From an uncultured bacterium (GTDB lineage Bacteria > Bacteroidota > Bacteroidia > Bacteroidales > Muribaculaceae): 58,871 nt of DNA. Below, in pieces: positions 51,998 to 58,871 of this stretch. Every line of letters begins with the position of its first letter. The stretch's first letter is position 1. The notes beneath the pieces are model-generated. The model was not told where the DNA came from, did not search any database, and was given only the letters and a program-made list of their open reading frames with translations. The stretch is from contig CAJMMT010000014.1 in assembly GCA_905214715.1 (NCBI GenBank), positions 1 through 58,871 of the forward strand. The letters are read 5' to 3'. A program made the position numbers and the translations under genes.

Positions 51998-53139
51998 CGG
52001 CTATGAATGAACTCGTTTTGTATCAGAATTATTGGTGGCTCCTTATATCCGTGCTCGGCGCGGCCCTGGTATTCATGCTCTTTGTGCTTGGTGGCCAGAC
52101 CATGCTGCTTGAGCGCAACAGCGACACCGATCGTCAGCTTATGGTAAACTCCCTCGGCCGTAAATGGGAGTTGACTTTCACCACGCTCGTGGTTTTCGGT
52201 GGTGCTTTCTTCGCCTCGTTTCCGCTCTATTATTCCACCAGCTTCGGTGGCGCATACTGGCTTTGGATGACAATATTGCTCAGTTTCGTAGTCCAGGCCG
52301 TTAGCTATGAATTCCGTCGCAAACAGGGGAACCTGTACGGACGTTCCACATACGATCTGCTTCTGCTGCTCAACGGCGTGGTGGGTTCGGTATTTCTCGG
52401 GGCTGCCGTGGGCATGTTCTATTTCGGTGGCCCGTTTGTTGTAGAGCGTGCTAACCTGGCAATGGGATACAATCCTGTAATCAGCGTGTGGGCTCCTACC
52501 CACGGCCTGGAGGTTATGACAGACTGGCGTTGCCTGTTGCTTGGTGTGACGGTGCTGTTTCTCGCAAGGACTCTTGGCGCTCTATATTTCATAAACAATA
52601 TAAAAGGCGACAAAGGGTTTGAGTCGCGCATGCGCAGTTCTGTGCTTGTCAACGGTCTTGTGTTCTCGGTGCTCTTCGTGATATTCGCTATCGTGTTGCT
52701 TACGAGTCCCGGTGTACGTCAGAATGCCGGAACAATGGAAAGTGTACCTTATCTATACTTTCACAACCTTATAGACATGTGGTGGTGGGGCGTAATCTTC
52801 CTGATTGGCGTTGTGATGGCTCTTGCCGGCATCGGCATCGGCTCGTTCACCAAGTCGCGTGGCGGCATCTGGTGGAGCGGTATCGGCGTTGCGCTTGTGA
52901 TTGTGTCGCTCTTCGCCATAGCCGGGTATAACGGTACCTCCTATCTGCCTTCGACTGAGAATATACAGAGTTCGCTTACACTCGCCAACTCGTCGTCATC
53001 GCTCTTCACACTTAAAGTGATGAGTTGGGTAAGCCTGTTGATACCTTTCGTCCTCGCTTATATATGGATAGTATGGCGGAAAATGAACGCCGGTGGTCTG
53101 AAGAAATCGGATGTCTCGCCCGAAAGCCATCAATATTGA
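51994..53139 (+). CDS. cydB: Cytochrome bd ubiquinol oxidase subunit II
   Basis: A 381-residue subunit with about nine membrane helices. It begins with NYWWLLISVLGAALVFMLFVLGGQTML and shows the RRKQGNLYGRSTYDLLLLLNG and YFHNLIDMWWWG segments expected of CydB. The ATG overlaps the cydA stop as ATGA; a second ATG nine bases on is also possible. A bidirectional terminator follows directly, closing the operon. Confidence 0.95.
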   Translation: MTAMNELVLYQNYWWLLISVLGAALVFMLFVLGGQTMLLERNSDTDRQLMVNSLGRKWELTFTTLVVFGGAFFASFPLYYSTSFGGAYWLWMTILLSFVVQAVSYEFRRKQGNLYGRSTYDLLLLLNGVVGSVFLGAAVGMFYFGGPFVVERANLAMGYNPVISVWAPTHGLEVMTDWRCLLLGVTVLFLARTLGALYFINNIKGDKGFESRMRSSVLVNGLVFSVLFVIFAIVLLTSPGVRQNAGTMESVPYLYFHNLIDMWWWGVIFLIGVVMALAGIGIGSFTKSRGGIWWSGIGVALVIVSLFAIAGYNGTSYLPSTENIQSSLTLANSSSSLFTLKVMSWVSLLIPFVLAYIWIVWRKMNAGGLKKSDVSPESHQY

Positions 53140-53160
53140 TTATGCCATAACCATAATTAC

Positions 53161-53202
53161 ATAATATGCGCCGGGAGAATCATTCTCCCGGCGCATATTA
53201 TG
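53161..53202. terminator. Bidirectional terminator
   Basis: An almost perfect palindrome ATAATATGCGCCGGGAGAAT/ATTCTCCCGGCGCATATTAT with a one-base centre separates the converging cydB and galactanase genes. Confidence 0.9.
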
Positions 53203-53217
53203 TAATTTATTTCAGGA

Positions 53218-54498
53218 TTATTTCACTGCGACTTTTTTGCCGTTGTGAATATAGATGCCGGGCTGCGTGGGACGCTTACCCAACAGCTGTCCGTCTACAG
53301 TGTACCAGTCGCCAGGATTTTCATCGGCAGCTTCCACGGCCTCCACACCGCTTGTGGTACCGAACGAACAGATCGTCTGGAAAGCCAGTGTGGCGCGTCC
53401 GGTGGTGCTGTCGAAGAGCGGCGCGTTATACCATCCCGAGAGCGAGGTGTTGAAGGCGTTGTATTCCATCCACCACCAGAACAGACCGTCGGTATGGTCA
53501 TATTTCAACAGGGTGTCTACAAGGTCTTGGGCGAATTTCTTCTGTCCTGCGGCTGAGTATGGCCATTTGTTGCTGAGGTCGTGCGTGGTGCCGGGCACTT
53601 CCCATTTATAGCTGTAGCCGGTCTCCACGATCATTATCTCCTTGTCGGGATATTCCGTCTGCAAGGTAGAGAGCGCGGTGTCGAGAATATTCATGTCACC
53701 GTGGAAATAAGGATAGTAGCTCAACCCTATAATCTCATATTCCACTCCCATTGTTTTCATCTTGTCGTAGAAGTTCTTGAGTACGGAGACCTGTGCCACA
53801 CGTTCGGTGTGAAGCACGATCCTGGCATCCGGGCAAACTTCGCGGCAGGCTTTGCCGGCCTGTTTCAGCAACATCCCGAGGCGTGCCCAGTTGGCCTGGC
53901 TGCCCGAAAGCGTTTTCTTGGGCGAGTTTGTGCCGAGTGGTCCCCAGAGCATTCCGTAGCTGATTTCATTACCGGTCTGAATGAAGGAGGGTACTATGCC
54001 GTTCTCTTTCAAAGTAAGAAGACAATCGCGGGTGTATTCATATATCTTCTCGTAGAGCTGAGGGTCTGTCAGCCCTTCCCAGTCGATCGGTGTCCATTGT
54101 TTGGCAGGGTCGGCCCAGGTATCGGAATAATGGAAATCGAGCATCAGAGCCATGCCGCTCTCTACTATACGTTTGCAAAGAGGTATTATTTCTTCCAGAC
54201 TCTGGCAGGCGTTGGGGTCGTAGCGTGTGTCGGAATTGGTGTCGTTGGCGTGGAGTTCCTTATATTTCTCAGGATTTACGAACAGACGCACGCGCATGGC
54301 ATTCATGCCCTGTTCGGTACACCAAGGTATCAGGTCTGTTATCGGTTTGCCGGTCATATCCTTGTAGGTGGCTCCGGCTTTTTCATATTCAGGCAGGAGC
54401 GATATGTCGCCGCCGACGTAGCGTTGAGCCGAGGCATCGGTAGAAACGGCCATAACGCATAGCAGCGCGCCCAGGGCGAGATTAAGATATTTCTTCAT
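53218..54498 (-). CDS. GH53 endo-beta-1,4-galactanase, secreted
   Basis: A 426-residue glycoside hydrolase of family 53, which cleaves beta-1,4-galactan side chains of pectin. The signal peptide is YLNLALGALLCVMAVSTDASA. The domain runs from RYVGGDISLLPEYEKAG through WCTEQGMNAMRVRLF and LMLDFHYSDTWADP. The acid/base Glu is in TGNEISYGMLW and the nucleophile Glu in IVETGYSYKW, so it should be active. The C-terminal tail (WYTVDGQLLGKRPTQPGIYI) resembles a sorting or anchor segment. The internal ATG at 54498 is the start, because the upstream extension would bury the signal peptide. No SusCD pair is nearby. Confidence 0.92.
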   Translation of the reverse strand: MKKYLNLALGALLCVMAVSTDASAQRYVGGDISLLPEYEKAGATYKDMTGKPITDLIPWCTEQGMNAMRVRLFVNPEKYKELHANDTNSDTRYDPNACQSLEEIIPLCKRIVESGMALMLDFHYSDTWADPAKQWTPIDWEGLTDPQLYEKIYEYTRDCLLTLKENGIVPSFIQTGNEISYGMLWGPLGTNSPKKTLSGSQANWARLGMLLKQAGKACREVCPDARIVLHTERVAQVSVLKNFYDKMKTMGVEYEIIGLSYYPYFHGDMNILDTALSTLQTEYPDKEIMIVETGYSYKWEVPGTTHDLSNKWPYSAAGQKKFAQDLVDTLLKYDHTDGLFWWWMEYNAFNTSLSGWYNAPLFDSTTGRATLAFQTICSFGTTSGVEAVEAADENPGDWYTVDGQLLGKRPTQPGIYIHNGKKVAVK

Positions 54499-54587
54499 TT
54501 GGTGATTGTTGGATTGCAGTAGATTATTTCCTAATATAAACGCCGCACCTTGCATTATATTTTAAGAACCTGTTTAATAAAAATTGT

Positions 54588-54595
54588 TATATTTG
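54588..54595 (+). promoter_or_regulatory. -7 promoter box of the nfeD-SPFH pair
   Basis: TATATTTG fits TAnnTTTG and lies 25 bp before the start codon. The -33 region is unclear. Confidence 0.5.
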
Positions 54596-54620
54596 CAAGA
54601 AAGACAACTTTTACTTGCTT

Positions 54621-55061
54621 ATGGAAGCGTGGATAATCTGGACTATTGTGGCTGCGGTACTCATCGTCGTAGAGGTGATGTCGCAGATGATGTGGGCGCT
54701 ATGTCTCGCTATCGGAGCGATGGCAGCTGCCGCATGTGCTTTTTTCGGTGTTGATCTGACATGGCAGATTGTTGCCTTGACAATAGCGTCTTTGGTTGGC
54801 TATCTTGTGCTTCTACCTCTGTTCAACCGTTGGCATGCGCGCCATAACTCACGCGAGGCCAGAACGGGTATGGATGCGCTTCTGGGCCGCAAGGCCGTGG
54901 TTACCCATGAGATAAGGCCCGGTCGCCTGGGCCGCGCCCGCATAGACGGCGATAACTGGCAGGTCAAAGCTCCCGGTTCCGATAAGATAATCCCGGCCGG
55001 AGCCGAGGTCGTCGTAACCTCATACGACAGCATCATACTCGATGTTAATCCCGTAGACTGA
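54621..55061 (+). CDS. NfeD-like membrane protein
   Basis: A 146-residue short NfeD protein: two or three N-terminal membrane helices (WIIWTIVAAVLIVVEV, then ALCLAIGAMAAAACAFFGV and IVALTIASLVGYLVL), and a C-terminal OB-fold (LGRKAVVTHEIRPGRLGRARIDGDNWQVKA). It is encoded with an SPFH-domain protein 21 bp downstream, the normal pairing. NfeD proteins interact with SPFH assemblies in membrane microdomains. The short form lacks the ClpP-like protease domain. Confidence 0.9.
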   Translation: MEAWIIWTIVAAVLIVVEVMSQMMWALCLAIGAMAAAACAFFGVDLTWQIVALTIASLVGYLVLLPLFNRWHARHNSREARTGMDALLGRKAVVTHEIRPGRLGRARIDGDNWQVKAPGSDKIIPAGAEVVVTSYDSIILDVNPVD

Positions 55062-55082
55062 CAATCTTAAAATCAAATAATC

Positions 55083-56057
55083 ATGGTTGCATATATCATT
55101 CTCGGACTTGTAGTGATACTCGCTATAGTCATAATCTCGGCCGGAGTGCAGGTAGTACCTCAGTCGGAAACCCGCGTCATAGAGCGTCTGGGACGGTTCC
55201 ACGCGGTTCTTTCTCCCGGTCTGAACTTTATAATACCCTTTGTTGATCGCGCCAAGACTATCTATACCCGCAAGGTTGAGACTTCCGGCGGTCGCCACTA
55301 TGTGCGTACTGTAGCCACGACCGTCATTGACCTTCGTGAGCAGGTCTACGACTTCCCGTCACAGCAGGTCATCACACGGGATAACGTGACAACCGAAATC
55401 AACGCCCTTCTATATTTCCAGATAACAGACCCCAAGAAGGCCGTTTACGAGATAGACAATCTGCCCAACGCCATAGAAAAGCTAACCCAGACTTCGCTTC
55501 GAAACGTTATCGGCGAACTTGAACTCGACGAGACATTGACTTCCCGCGATACCATCAATACCAAACTCCAGGCTATCCTCGACGACGCCACCAACAAATG
55601 GGGGGTGAAGGTCAACCGTGTGGAACTGCAGGACATCACTCCCCCTGAGAGCGTTCGGGTGGCCATGGAGAAACAGATGCAGGCGGAACGTAACCGCCGT
55701 GCCGAGATTCTGAACGCCGAAGGCGAGAAACAGTCGCTCATATTGCGTTCTGAGGGAGAAAAAGCGTCTCGCATCAACGAGGCTCAGGCCCACAAAGAGT
55801 CGGAGATTCTGCGCGCCGAAGGCGAGGCCCGGGCTATCCTGCTGAGTGCTGAAGCCGAGGCAGAGGCAATAAGACGTATAGCGGAGGCTGTGGCTTCCGG
55901 TAATACCGATCCAGCATCATATATGCTGGCCATGAAGTATATAGAAACACTTAAGGAAATGACCAGCGGTCAGGACAACAAGACTGTATATATGCCATAT
56001 GAGGCAAGTGCGGTCTTGTCATCGTTGGGTTCGATAAAATCCATATTTAACAAGTAG
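55083..56057 (+). CDS. SPFH/Band 7 family protein (QmcA/stomatin-like)
   Basis: A 324-residue protein with one N-terminal membrane helix (IILGLVVILAIVIISAG) and a Band 7 domain (QSETRVIERLGRFHAVLSPGLNFIIPF to VNRVELQDITPPESV). A long charged coiled coil of about 200-270 residues follows (AERNRRAEILNAEGEKQS, RAEGEARAILLSAEAEAEA). It should form large membrane-bound ring assemblies that organise membrane proteins or proteases. Co-transcribed with the NfeD-like gene. Confidence 0.93.
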   Translation: MVAYIILGLVVILAIVIISAGVQVVPQSETRVIERLGRFHAVLSPGLNFIIPFVDRAKTIYTRKVETSGGRHYVRTVATTVIDLREQVYDFPSQQVITRDNVTTEINALLYFQITDPKKAVYEIDNLPNAIEKLTQTSLRNVIGELELDETLTSRDTINTKLQAILDDATNKWGVKVNRVELQDITPPESVRVAMEKQMQAERNRRAEILNAEGEKQSLILRSEGEKASRINEAQAHKESEILRAEGEARAILLSAEAEAEAIRRIAEAVASGNTDPASYMLAMKYIETLKEMTSGQDNKTVYMPYEASAVLSSLGSIKSIFNK

Positions 56058-56110
56058 CTCCCATAAACTTTTCCGCTCCTCACGGCGTAATATATTGAAA
56101 GTAAAATTAC

Positions 56111-56548
56111 ATGATTATGAAAAACGCACGTGAATACAAGGAAGCGGCGGCAGGGTTGCTTGCCAATGCAAAAGACGATCTCGCCTCGGATATGCGGGAA
56201 AGAGGAATAGGAGCTATCATATGGGATAATTCCACAGCAGGTTTCCACTTTATACCCGAGGTCGTATGCCGTTGCAAAGATGGCAACGCCTGTGTGGCCC
56301 GGGTATCCGGACTTTATCTTTACGATGGTGTCCTGTATCTGATAAAGGAAGAGAAACACAGTATCAACATCGACAAGTTCTATGACCGTGATACGGAAGT
56401 GAAGCCGAGCGTGGTTACACTGTCCGAAAGCATTGCTCGCCAGGAACTCGGCAATCCTGTCGGAAAGGATGAATATACCGTCGACGGTTCACTGGAAGAG
56501 TGGCTGGCCGTGGCCGACTGCTATTTCGAGGCTTTGAACGAGAAATAA
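56111..56548 (+). CDS. Hypothetical protein
   Basis: A 145-residue soluble acidic protein (start at 56111 or 56117). I recognise no domain. Segments IGAIIWDNSTAGFHFIPEVV and VARVSGLYLYDGVLYLIKEE look like consecutive beta strands, and the tail SLEEWLAVADCYFEALNEK is helical. It follows the SPFH gene by about 50 bp in the same direction and has the same composition as the core genes, so it is probably real. Confidence 0.65.
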   Translation: MIMKNAREYKEAAAGLLANAKDDLASDMRERGIGAIIWDNSTAGFHFIPEVVCRCKDGNACVARVSGLYLYDGVLYLIKEEKHSINIDKFYDRDTEVKPSVVTLSESIARQELGNPVGKDEYTVDGSLEEWLAVADCYFEALNEK

Positions 56549-56631
56549 ACACACTTTTACGTAAAAGATTTCAATATGTAGTTGCGAAGAAATAACATAC
56601 TGACATTTATTATTCGTAGTTACTTATCGAT

Positions 56632-56639
56632 TAAATTTG
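56632..56639 (+). promoter_or_regulatory. -7 promoter box of the PepSY-like gene
   Basis: TAAATTTG matches TAnnTTTG, 11 bp before the start codon; no clear -33 box is present. Confidence 0.45.
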
Positions 56640-56650
56640 AATTCAGACTT

Positions 56651-57103
56651 ATGAAAAGATTATTGTTTATTCTGATTGCGTTGGTCGTGTCGGCAGGTAC
56701 TGCCTCGGCATTTATAGACAGCTATACGATAAGCCGCGACAAACTTCCCGAAGAGGCTCAAAACATGCTTAAGGAGTATTTTCCTAAAGCGAAAGTCAGC
56801 CTTATAAAAGTTGACAGGCATCTGCTGAAAAAGACCGACTATGACGTGAGACTTACCAATGGAACCACTATAGAATTCACCAACCAGGGCAAGTGGACAT
56901 CTGTTGACTGCGGCAAAAAGGCGGTGCCGGAGTCTCTGGTGCCGAAAAGCATCAGGAACTATGTGACCAAAAACTACAGCGGAGTCTCGATAGTCAGCAT
57001 ACGTAAACGAAATGCAGGATACGATATAGTTCTGTCAGACAGTATAAAACTTCGGTTCAATCTCCTCGGACAATTCAAGGGAGTGACGATGGAAGATGAA
57101 TAA
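56651..57103 (+). CDS. PepSY-like periplasmic protein
   Basis: A 150-residue protein with a signal peptide (LLFILIALVVSAGTASAF) and two PepSY-like (DUF2874/BLIP-type) repeats. Each repeat has a helix plus a strand pair: EEAQNMLKEYFPKAKVSLIK...YDVRLTNGTTIEF and KSIRNYVTKNYSGVSIVSIRK...YDIVLSDSIKLRF. Such proteins are very common in the Bacteroidales periplasm; their ligand is not known. The ATG at 56651 is chosen because it places the signal peptide at the N-terminus. A hairpin terminator follows. Confidence 0.85.
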   Translation: MKRLLFILIALVVSAGTASAFIDSYTISRDKLPEEAQNMLKEYFPKAKVSLIKVDRHLLKKTDYDVRLTNGTTIEFTNQGKWTSVDCGKKAVPESLVPKSIRNYVTKNYSGVSIVSIRKRNAGYDIVLSDSIKLRFNLLGQFKGVTMEDE

Positions 57104-57120
57104 CTATATGATAATATTGG

Positions 57121-57160
57121 ACAAGAATCGGCGGATGCTTTGGTATCTGCCGATTCTTGT
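57121..57160 (+). terminator. Terminator after the PepSY-like gene
   Basis: The stem ACAAGAATCGGC.GAT with its complement around a TTTGG loop is followed by TTTACTT. It begins 18 bases after the stop codon. Confidence 0.8.
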
Positions 57161-57192
57161 TTTACTTCATCAAAAAATACTCATTGAGTTAT

Positions 57193-57222
57193 TTTGATTT
57201 AACGAAAAGATTTATACTTTTG
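57193..57222 (+). promoter_or_regulatory. Promoter of the lipoprotein/radical-SAM pair
   Basis: TTTG, an 18-bp spacer and TACTTTTG (57215-57222) fit the consensus, with a leader of about 65 nt. Confidence 0.6.
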
Positions 57223-57294
57223 TATTTGATGAATATTTTATATTAAACGCGTACAGTATCTGTGCGTTTATAAATCTTTCTTACACCTTGCATT

Positions 57295-57759
57295 ATGAAA
57301 AAGATAAACAGTGCGCTTTCCCGATATGTGTCGAGGCTTTGCGCGGTATGCCTGGCTATTCTCGGATTCAGCTGTTCTTCATCTGAAGATGAAGATGAGC
57401 CTCCCTGCATGTATGGTACCCCTCTTGGTACCTTTGAAATCAAAGGTACGGTTTCAACCGAAAATGGTGAGGAAGTATCCAACGCTACGATACGTGTTGC
57501 CGAACCCGAAAGAAAATCGGAAGAATTCTCTATTTCCACAACCGCGACCGGTAACAAAGGCGGTTATGTAACAAAAGAGAAAACCTTCCCGTATGAAAAG
57601 GTAAAGGTAGTCTGTCTGCCTGATGATAAGTCGCTGGTAGCCGATTCTGTAATCATAGATTTGAAGTATTCGAGAAACAGCGACAACGATAACTCCTGGA
57701 ATGTGGGTCATGCGAAATCTACTGTAGATTTCACACTCAGAAAGAAGGATAATAAATGA
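57295..57759 (+). CDS. Radical SAM-associated putative lipoprotein
   Basis: A 154-residue lipoprotein. The signal peptide ends in a lipobox, FSC, at Cys27, followed by an acidic SSSEDEDE surface-export-like stretch. A CMYGTPLGTFEIKG block then leads into a carboxypeptidase-regulatory-like beta domain (VSTENGEEVSNATIRVAE). I recall this layout as the lipoprotein partner always encoded just before a radical SAM/SPASM protein in Bacteroidetes. Its stop overlaps the next start as ATGA. It may be the substrate of that enzyme; the short Cys-Met-Tyr-Gly motif is the most plausible site. Confidence 0.85.
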   Translation: MKKINSALSRYVSRLCAVCLAILGFSCSSSEDEDEPPCMYGTPLGTFEIKGTVSTENGEEVSNATIRVAEPERKSEEFSISTTATGNKGGYVTKEKTFPYEKVKVVCLPDDKSLVADSVIIDLKYSRNSDNDNSWNVGHAKSTVDFTLRKKDNK

Positions 57760-58817
57760 AACCGTTATCCTTAAAGCAACGGATAGCCCTTGAACTGAAC
57801 CGTAAGATTAAACGGGAACGCAGCAGAGAACATCCTCTGCGGCAACTTTTCTGGGAGTGTACCTGGCGGTGCAATCTGTCGTGCCGTCATTGCGGCAGCG
57901 ACTGTAAAAGTTCAGCTACATTGCCCGACATGCCGGCGACGGATTTCCTGAAAGTGATAGATTCGCTGATCCCTCATGTCAATCCTCATCATGTCAATAT
58001 AGTTATCACCGGGGGGGAGCCTCTTGTACGTAACGACCTCGAATATGTAGGCCGTCAGCTTTATGACCGGCAATTCCCTTGGGGAATTGTAACCAACGGA
58101 TTGCTTCTTACCCAAGAACGTTTCGCAAGTCTGAGGGCGGCCGGGCTTCATAATATCACCATAAGTCTCGACGGGCTTGAAGAGAATCATAACTGGATGA
58201 GAAACCATCCGGCGTCGTTCCGGAAAGCATATGAAGCGATAAAAATGGTGGCTTGCGCCAAGGATATAAATTTCGATGTCGTTACTTGTGTGAATCGCAA
58301 GTCGCTCGGCGAGCTGGATGCTCTAAGGGATTTGCTGATAGATGCAGGGGTAAAACGCTGGAGACTCTTTACCATTTTCCCATCTGGACGCGCGGCCCGA
58401 TATCCGGAATTCGAACTTACGGGAGCGCAGGTCGATTCCTTGATGCGGTTTATATCAGACACGCGAAAAGAGGGACATATACATCCGTCGTTCTGCTGCG
58501 AGGGCTTCATGGCCGGTTACGAAGGAGAGGTAAGAGACTATTTCTTCGATTGCCAGGCAGGGGTAACCGTAGCCTCGGTATTGCTCGACGGAGGTATCGG
58601 AGCCTGTCCCAGTATACGTGCGGACTACCGGCAGGGCAATATATACAAAGATGATTTTTTCGATGTATGGCAGAACCGCTACGAGAAATATCGCAACCGG
58701 GAATGGATGAAAACCGGAATATGTGCCGATTGCTCCTTCTGGCGCTACTGCGAAGGCAATGGAATGCATCTGAGAGATGCTGAGGGTAATATATCACATT
58801 GCCATCTCCATAAATAG
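57756..58817 (+). CDS. Radical SAM/SPASM domain protein paired with a lipoprotein
   Basis: A 353-residue enzyme. The radical SAM [4Fe-4S] motif is C39-x3-C43-x2-C46 in CNLSCRHCG. The GGEPL motif and LHNITISLDG follow in the TIM-barrel. The C-terminal region contains Cys-rich SPASM-type segments (ACPSIRADYRQGN and CADCSFWRYCEGN, then a final CHLHK), which bind further iron-sulfur clusters and are typical of peptide-modifying enzymes. It is translationally coupled to the lipoprotein gene, so a post-translational modification of that protein is likely. Reaction unknown. Confidence 0.92.
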   Translation: MKPLSLKQRIALELNRKIKRERSREHPLRQLFWECTWRCNLSCRHCGSDCKSSATLPDMPATDFLKVIDSLIPHVNPHHVNIVITGGEPLVRNDLEYVGRQLYDRQFPWGIVTNGLLLTQERFASLRAAGLHNITISLDGLEENHNWMRNHPASFRKAYEAIKMVACAKDINFDVVTCVNRKSLGELDALRDLLIDAGVKRWRLFTIFPSGRAARYPEFELTGAQVDSLMRFISDTRKEGHIHPSFCCEGFMAGYEGEVRDYFFDCQAGVTVASVLLDGGIGACPSIRADYRQGNIYKDDFFDVWQNRYEKYRNREWMKTGICADCSFWRYCEGNGMHLRDAEGNISHCHLHK

Positions 58818-58871
58818 GGCGGTGTTGCAGAACTCCCTACAAAAAAAATTAAGCAAAAGCCTCAACTTTCA

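Overview
The window looks like a chromosomal segment of a gut-type Bacteroidales, most likely Muribaculaceae or a near relative. The signs are: repeated Bacteroidetes-type promoters (TTTG, 18-20 bp, TAnnTTTG), a lack of Shine-Dalgarno sites, a DUF4492-cydAB cluster, a lipoprotein/radical-SAM pair, and an UpxY-like antiterminator at the head of a polysaccharide locus. The family placement is inference; the order is well supported.

Layout. (1) 1-4900: the end of a mobilizable element, with a relaxase on + and, facing it, a tightly overlapping minus-strand operon (zinc-ribbon protein, GNAT, tautomerase, GNAT, MATE pump, truncated Vat/CatB-type acetyltransferase) behind a long structured leader. 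It abuts tRNA-Phe. (2) 5190-9218: a membrane glycosyltransferase, a secreted bleomycin-hydrolase-type aminopeptidase, a MITE-like element and a hemerythrin-LuxR regulator. (3) 9352-30340: a surface-polysaccharide locus. An intact tyrosine recombinase is followed by an unusual fusion of a dead recombinase with a NusG/UpxY-type domain. Then come an FRG protein and an AT-rich operon: acetyltransferases, two TupA-like ATP-grasp ligases, a CapA-like enzyme, flippase, polymerase, three GT4 enzymes, an Alg13/Alg14-type pair, an arginase-family enzyme, an acyltransferase and a deacetylase. An AAA ATPase with a candidate nuclease partner is embedded in it. (4) 30598-35227: an insertion-prone stretch with a HigBA-like toxin-antitoxin pair, an AlbA_2 protein flanked by 191-bp structured direct repeats, 23-bp iterons and a DUF4143 ATPase. 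(5) 35373-38042: UDP-glucuronate epimerase and UDP-glucose dehydrogenase, which probably feed uronic acids to the polysaccharide. (6) 38120-58871: mostly core genes: a fibronectin-type secreted protein, an NSS transporter, a lipid kinase, rlmN, a PpiD-like chaperone, metK under a SAM-II-like riboswitch, a second MITE-like element, cytochrome bd oxidase, a GH53 galactanase, NfeD/SPFH proteins, a PepSY-like protein and a lipoprotein/radical-SAM pair.

The most interesting signals are the recombinase-NusG fusion with its recombinase neighbour and hairpin leader, the twin ATP-grasp/arginase/uronate gene set, the structured repeats around the AlbA_2 gene, two related MITE-like elements, and the visible switching logic of the metK riboswitch. 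All domain calls were made by eye, without database searches.
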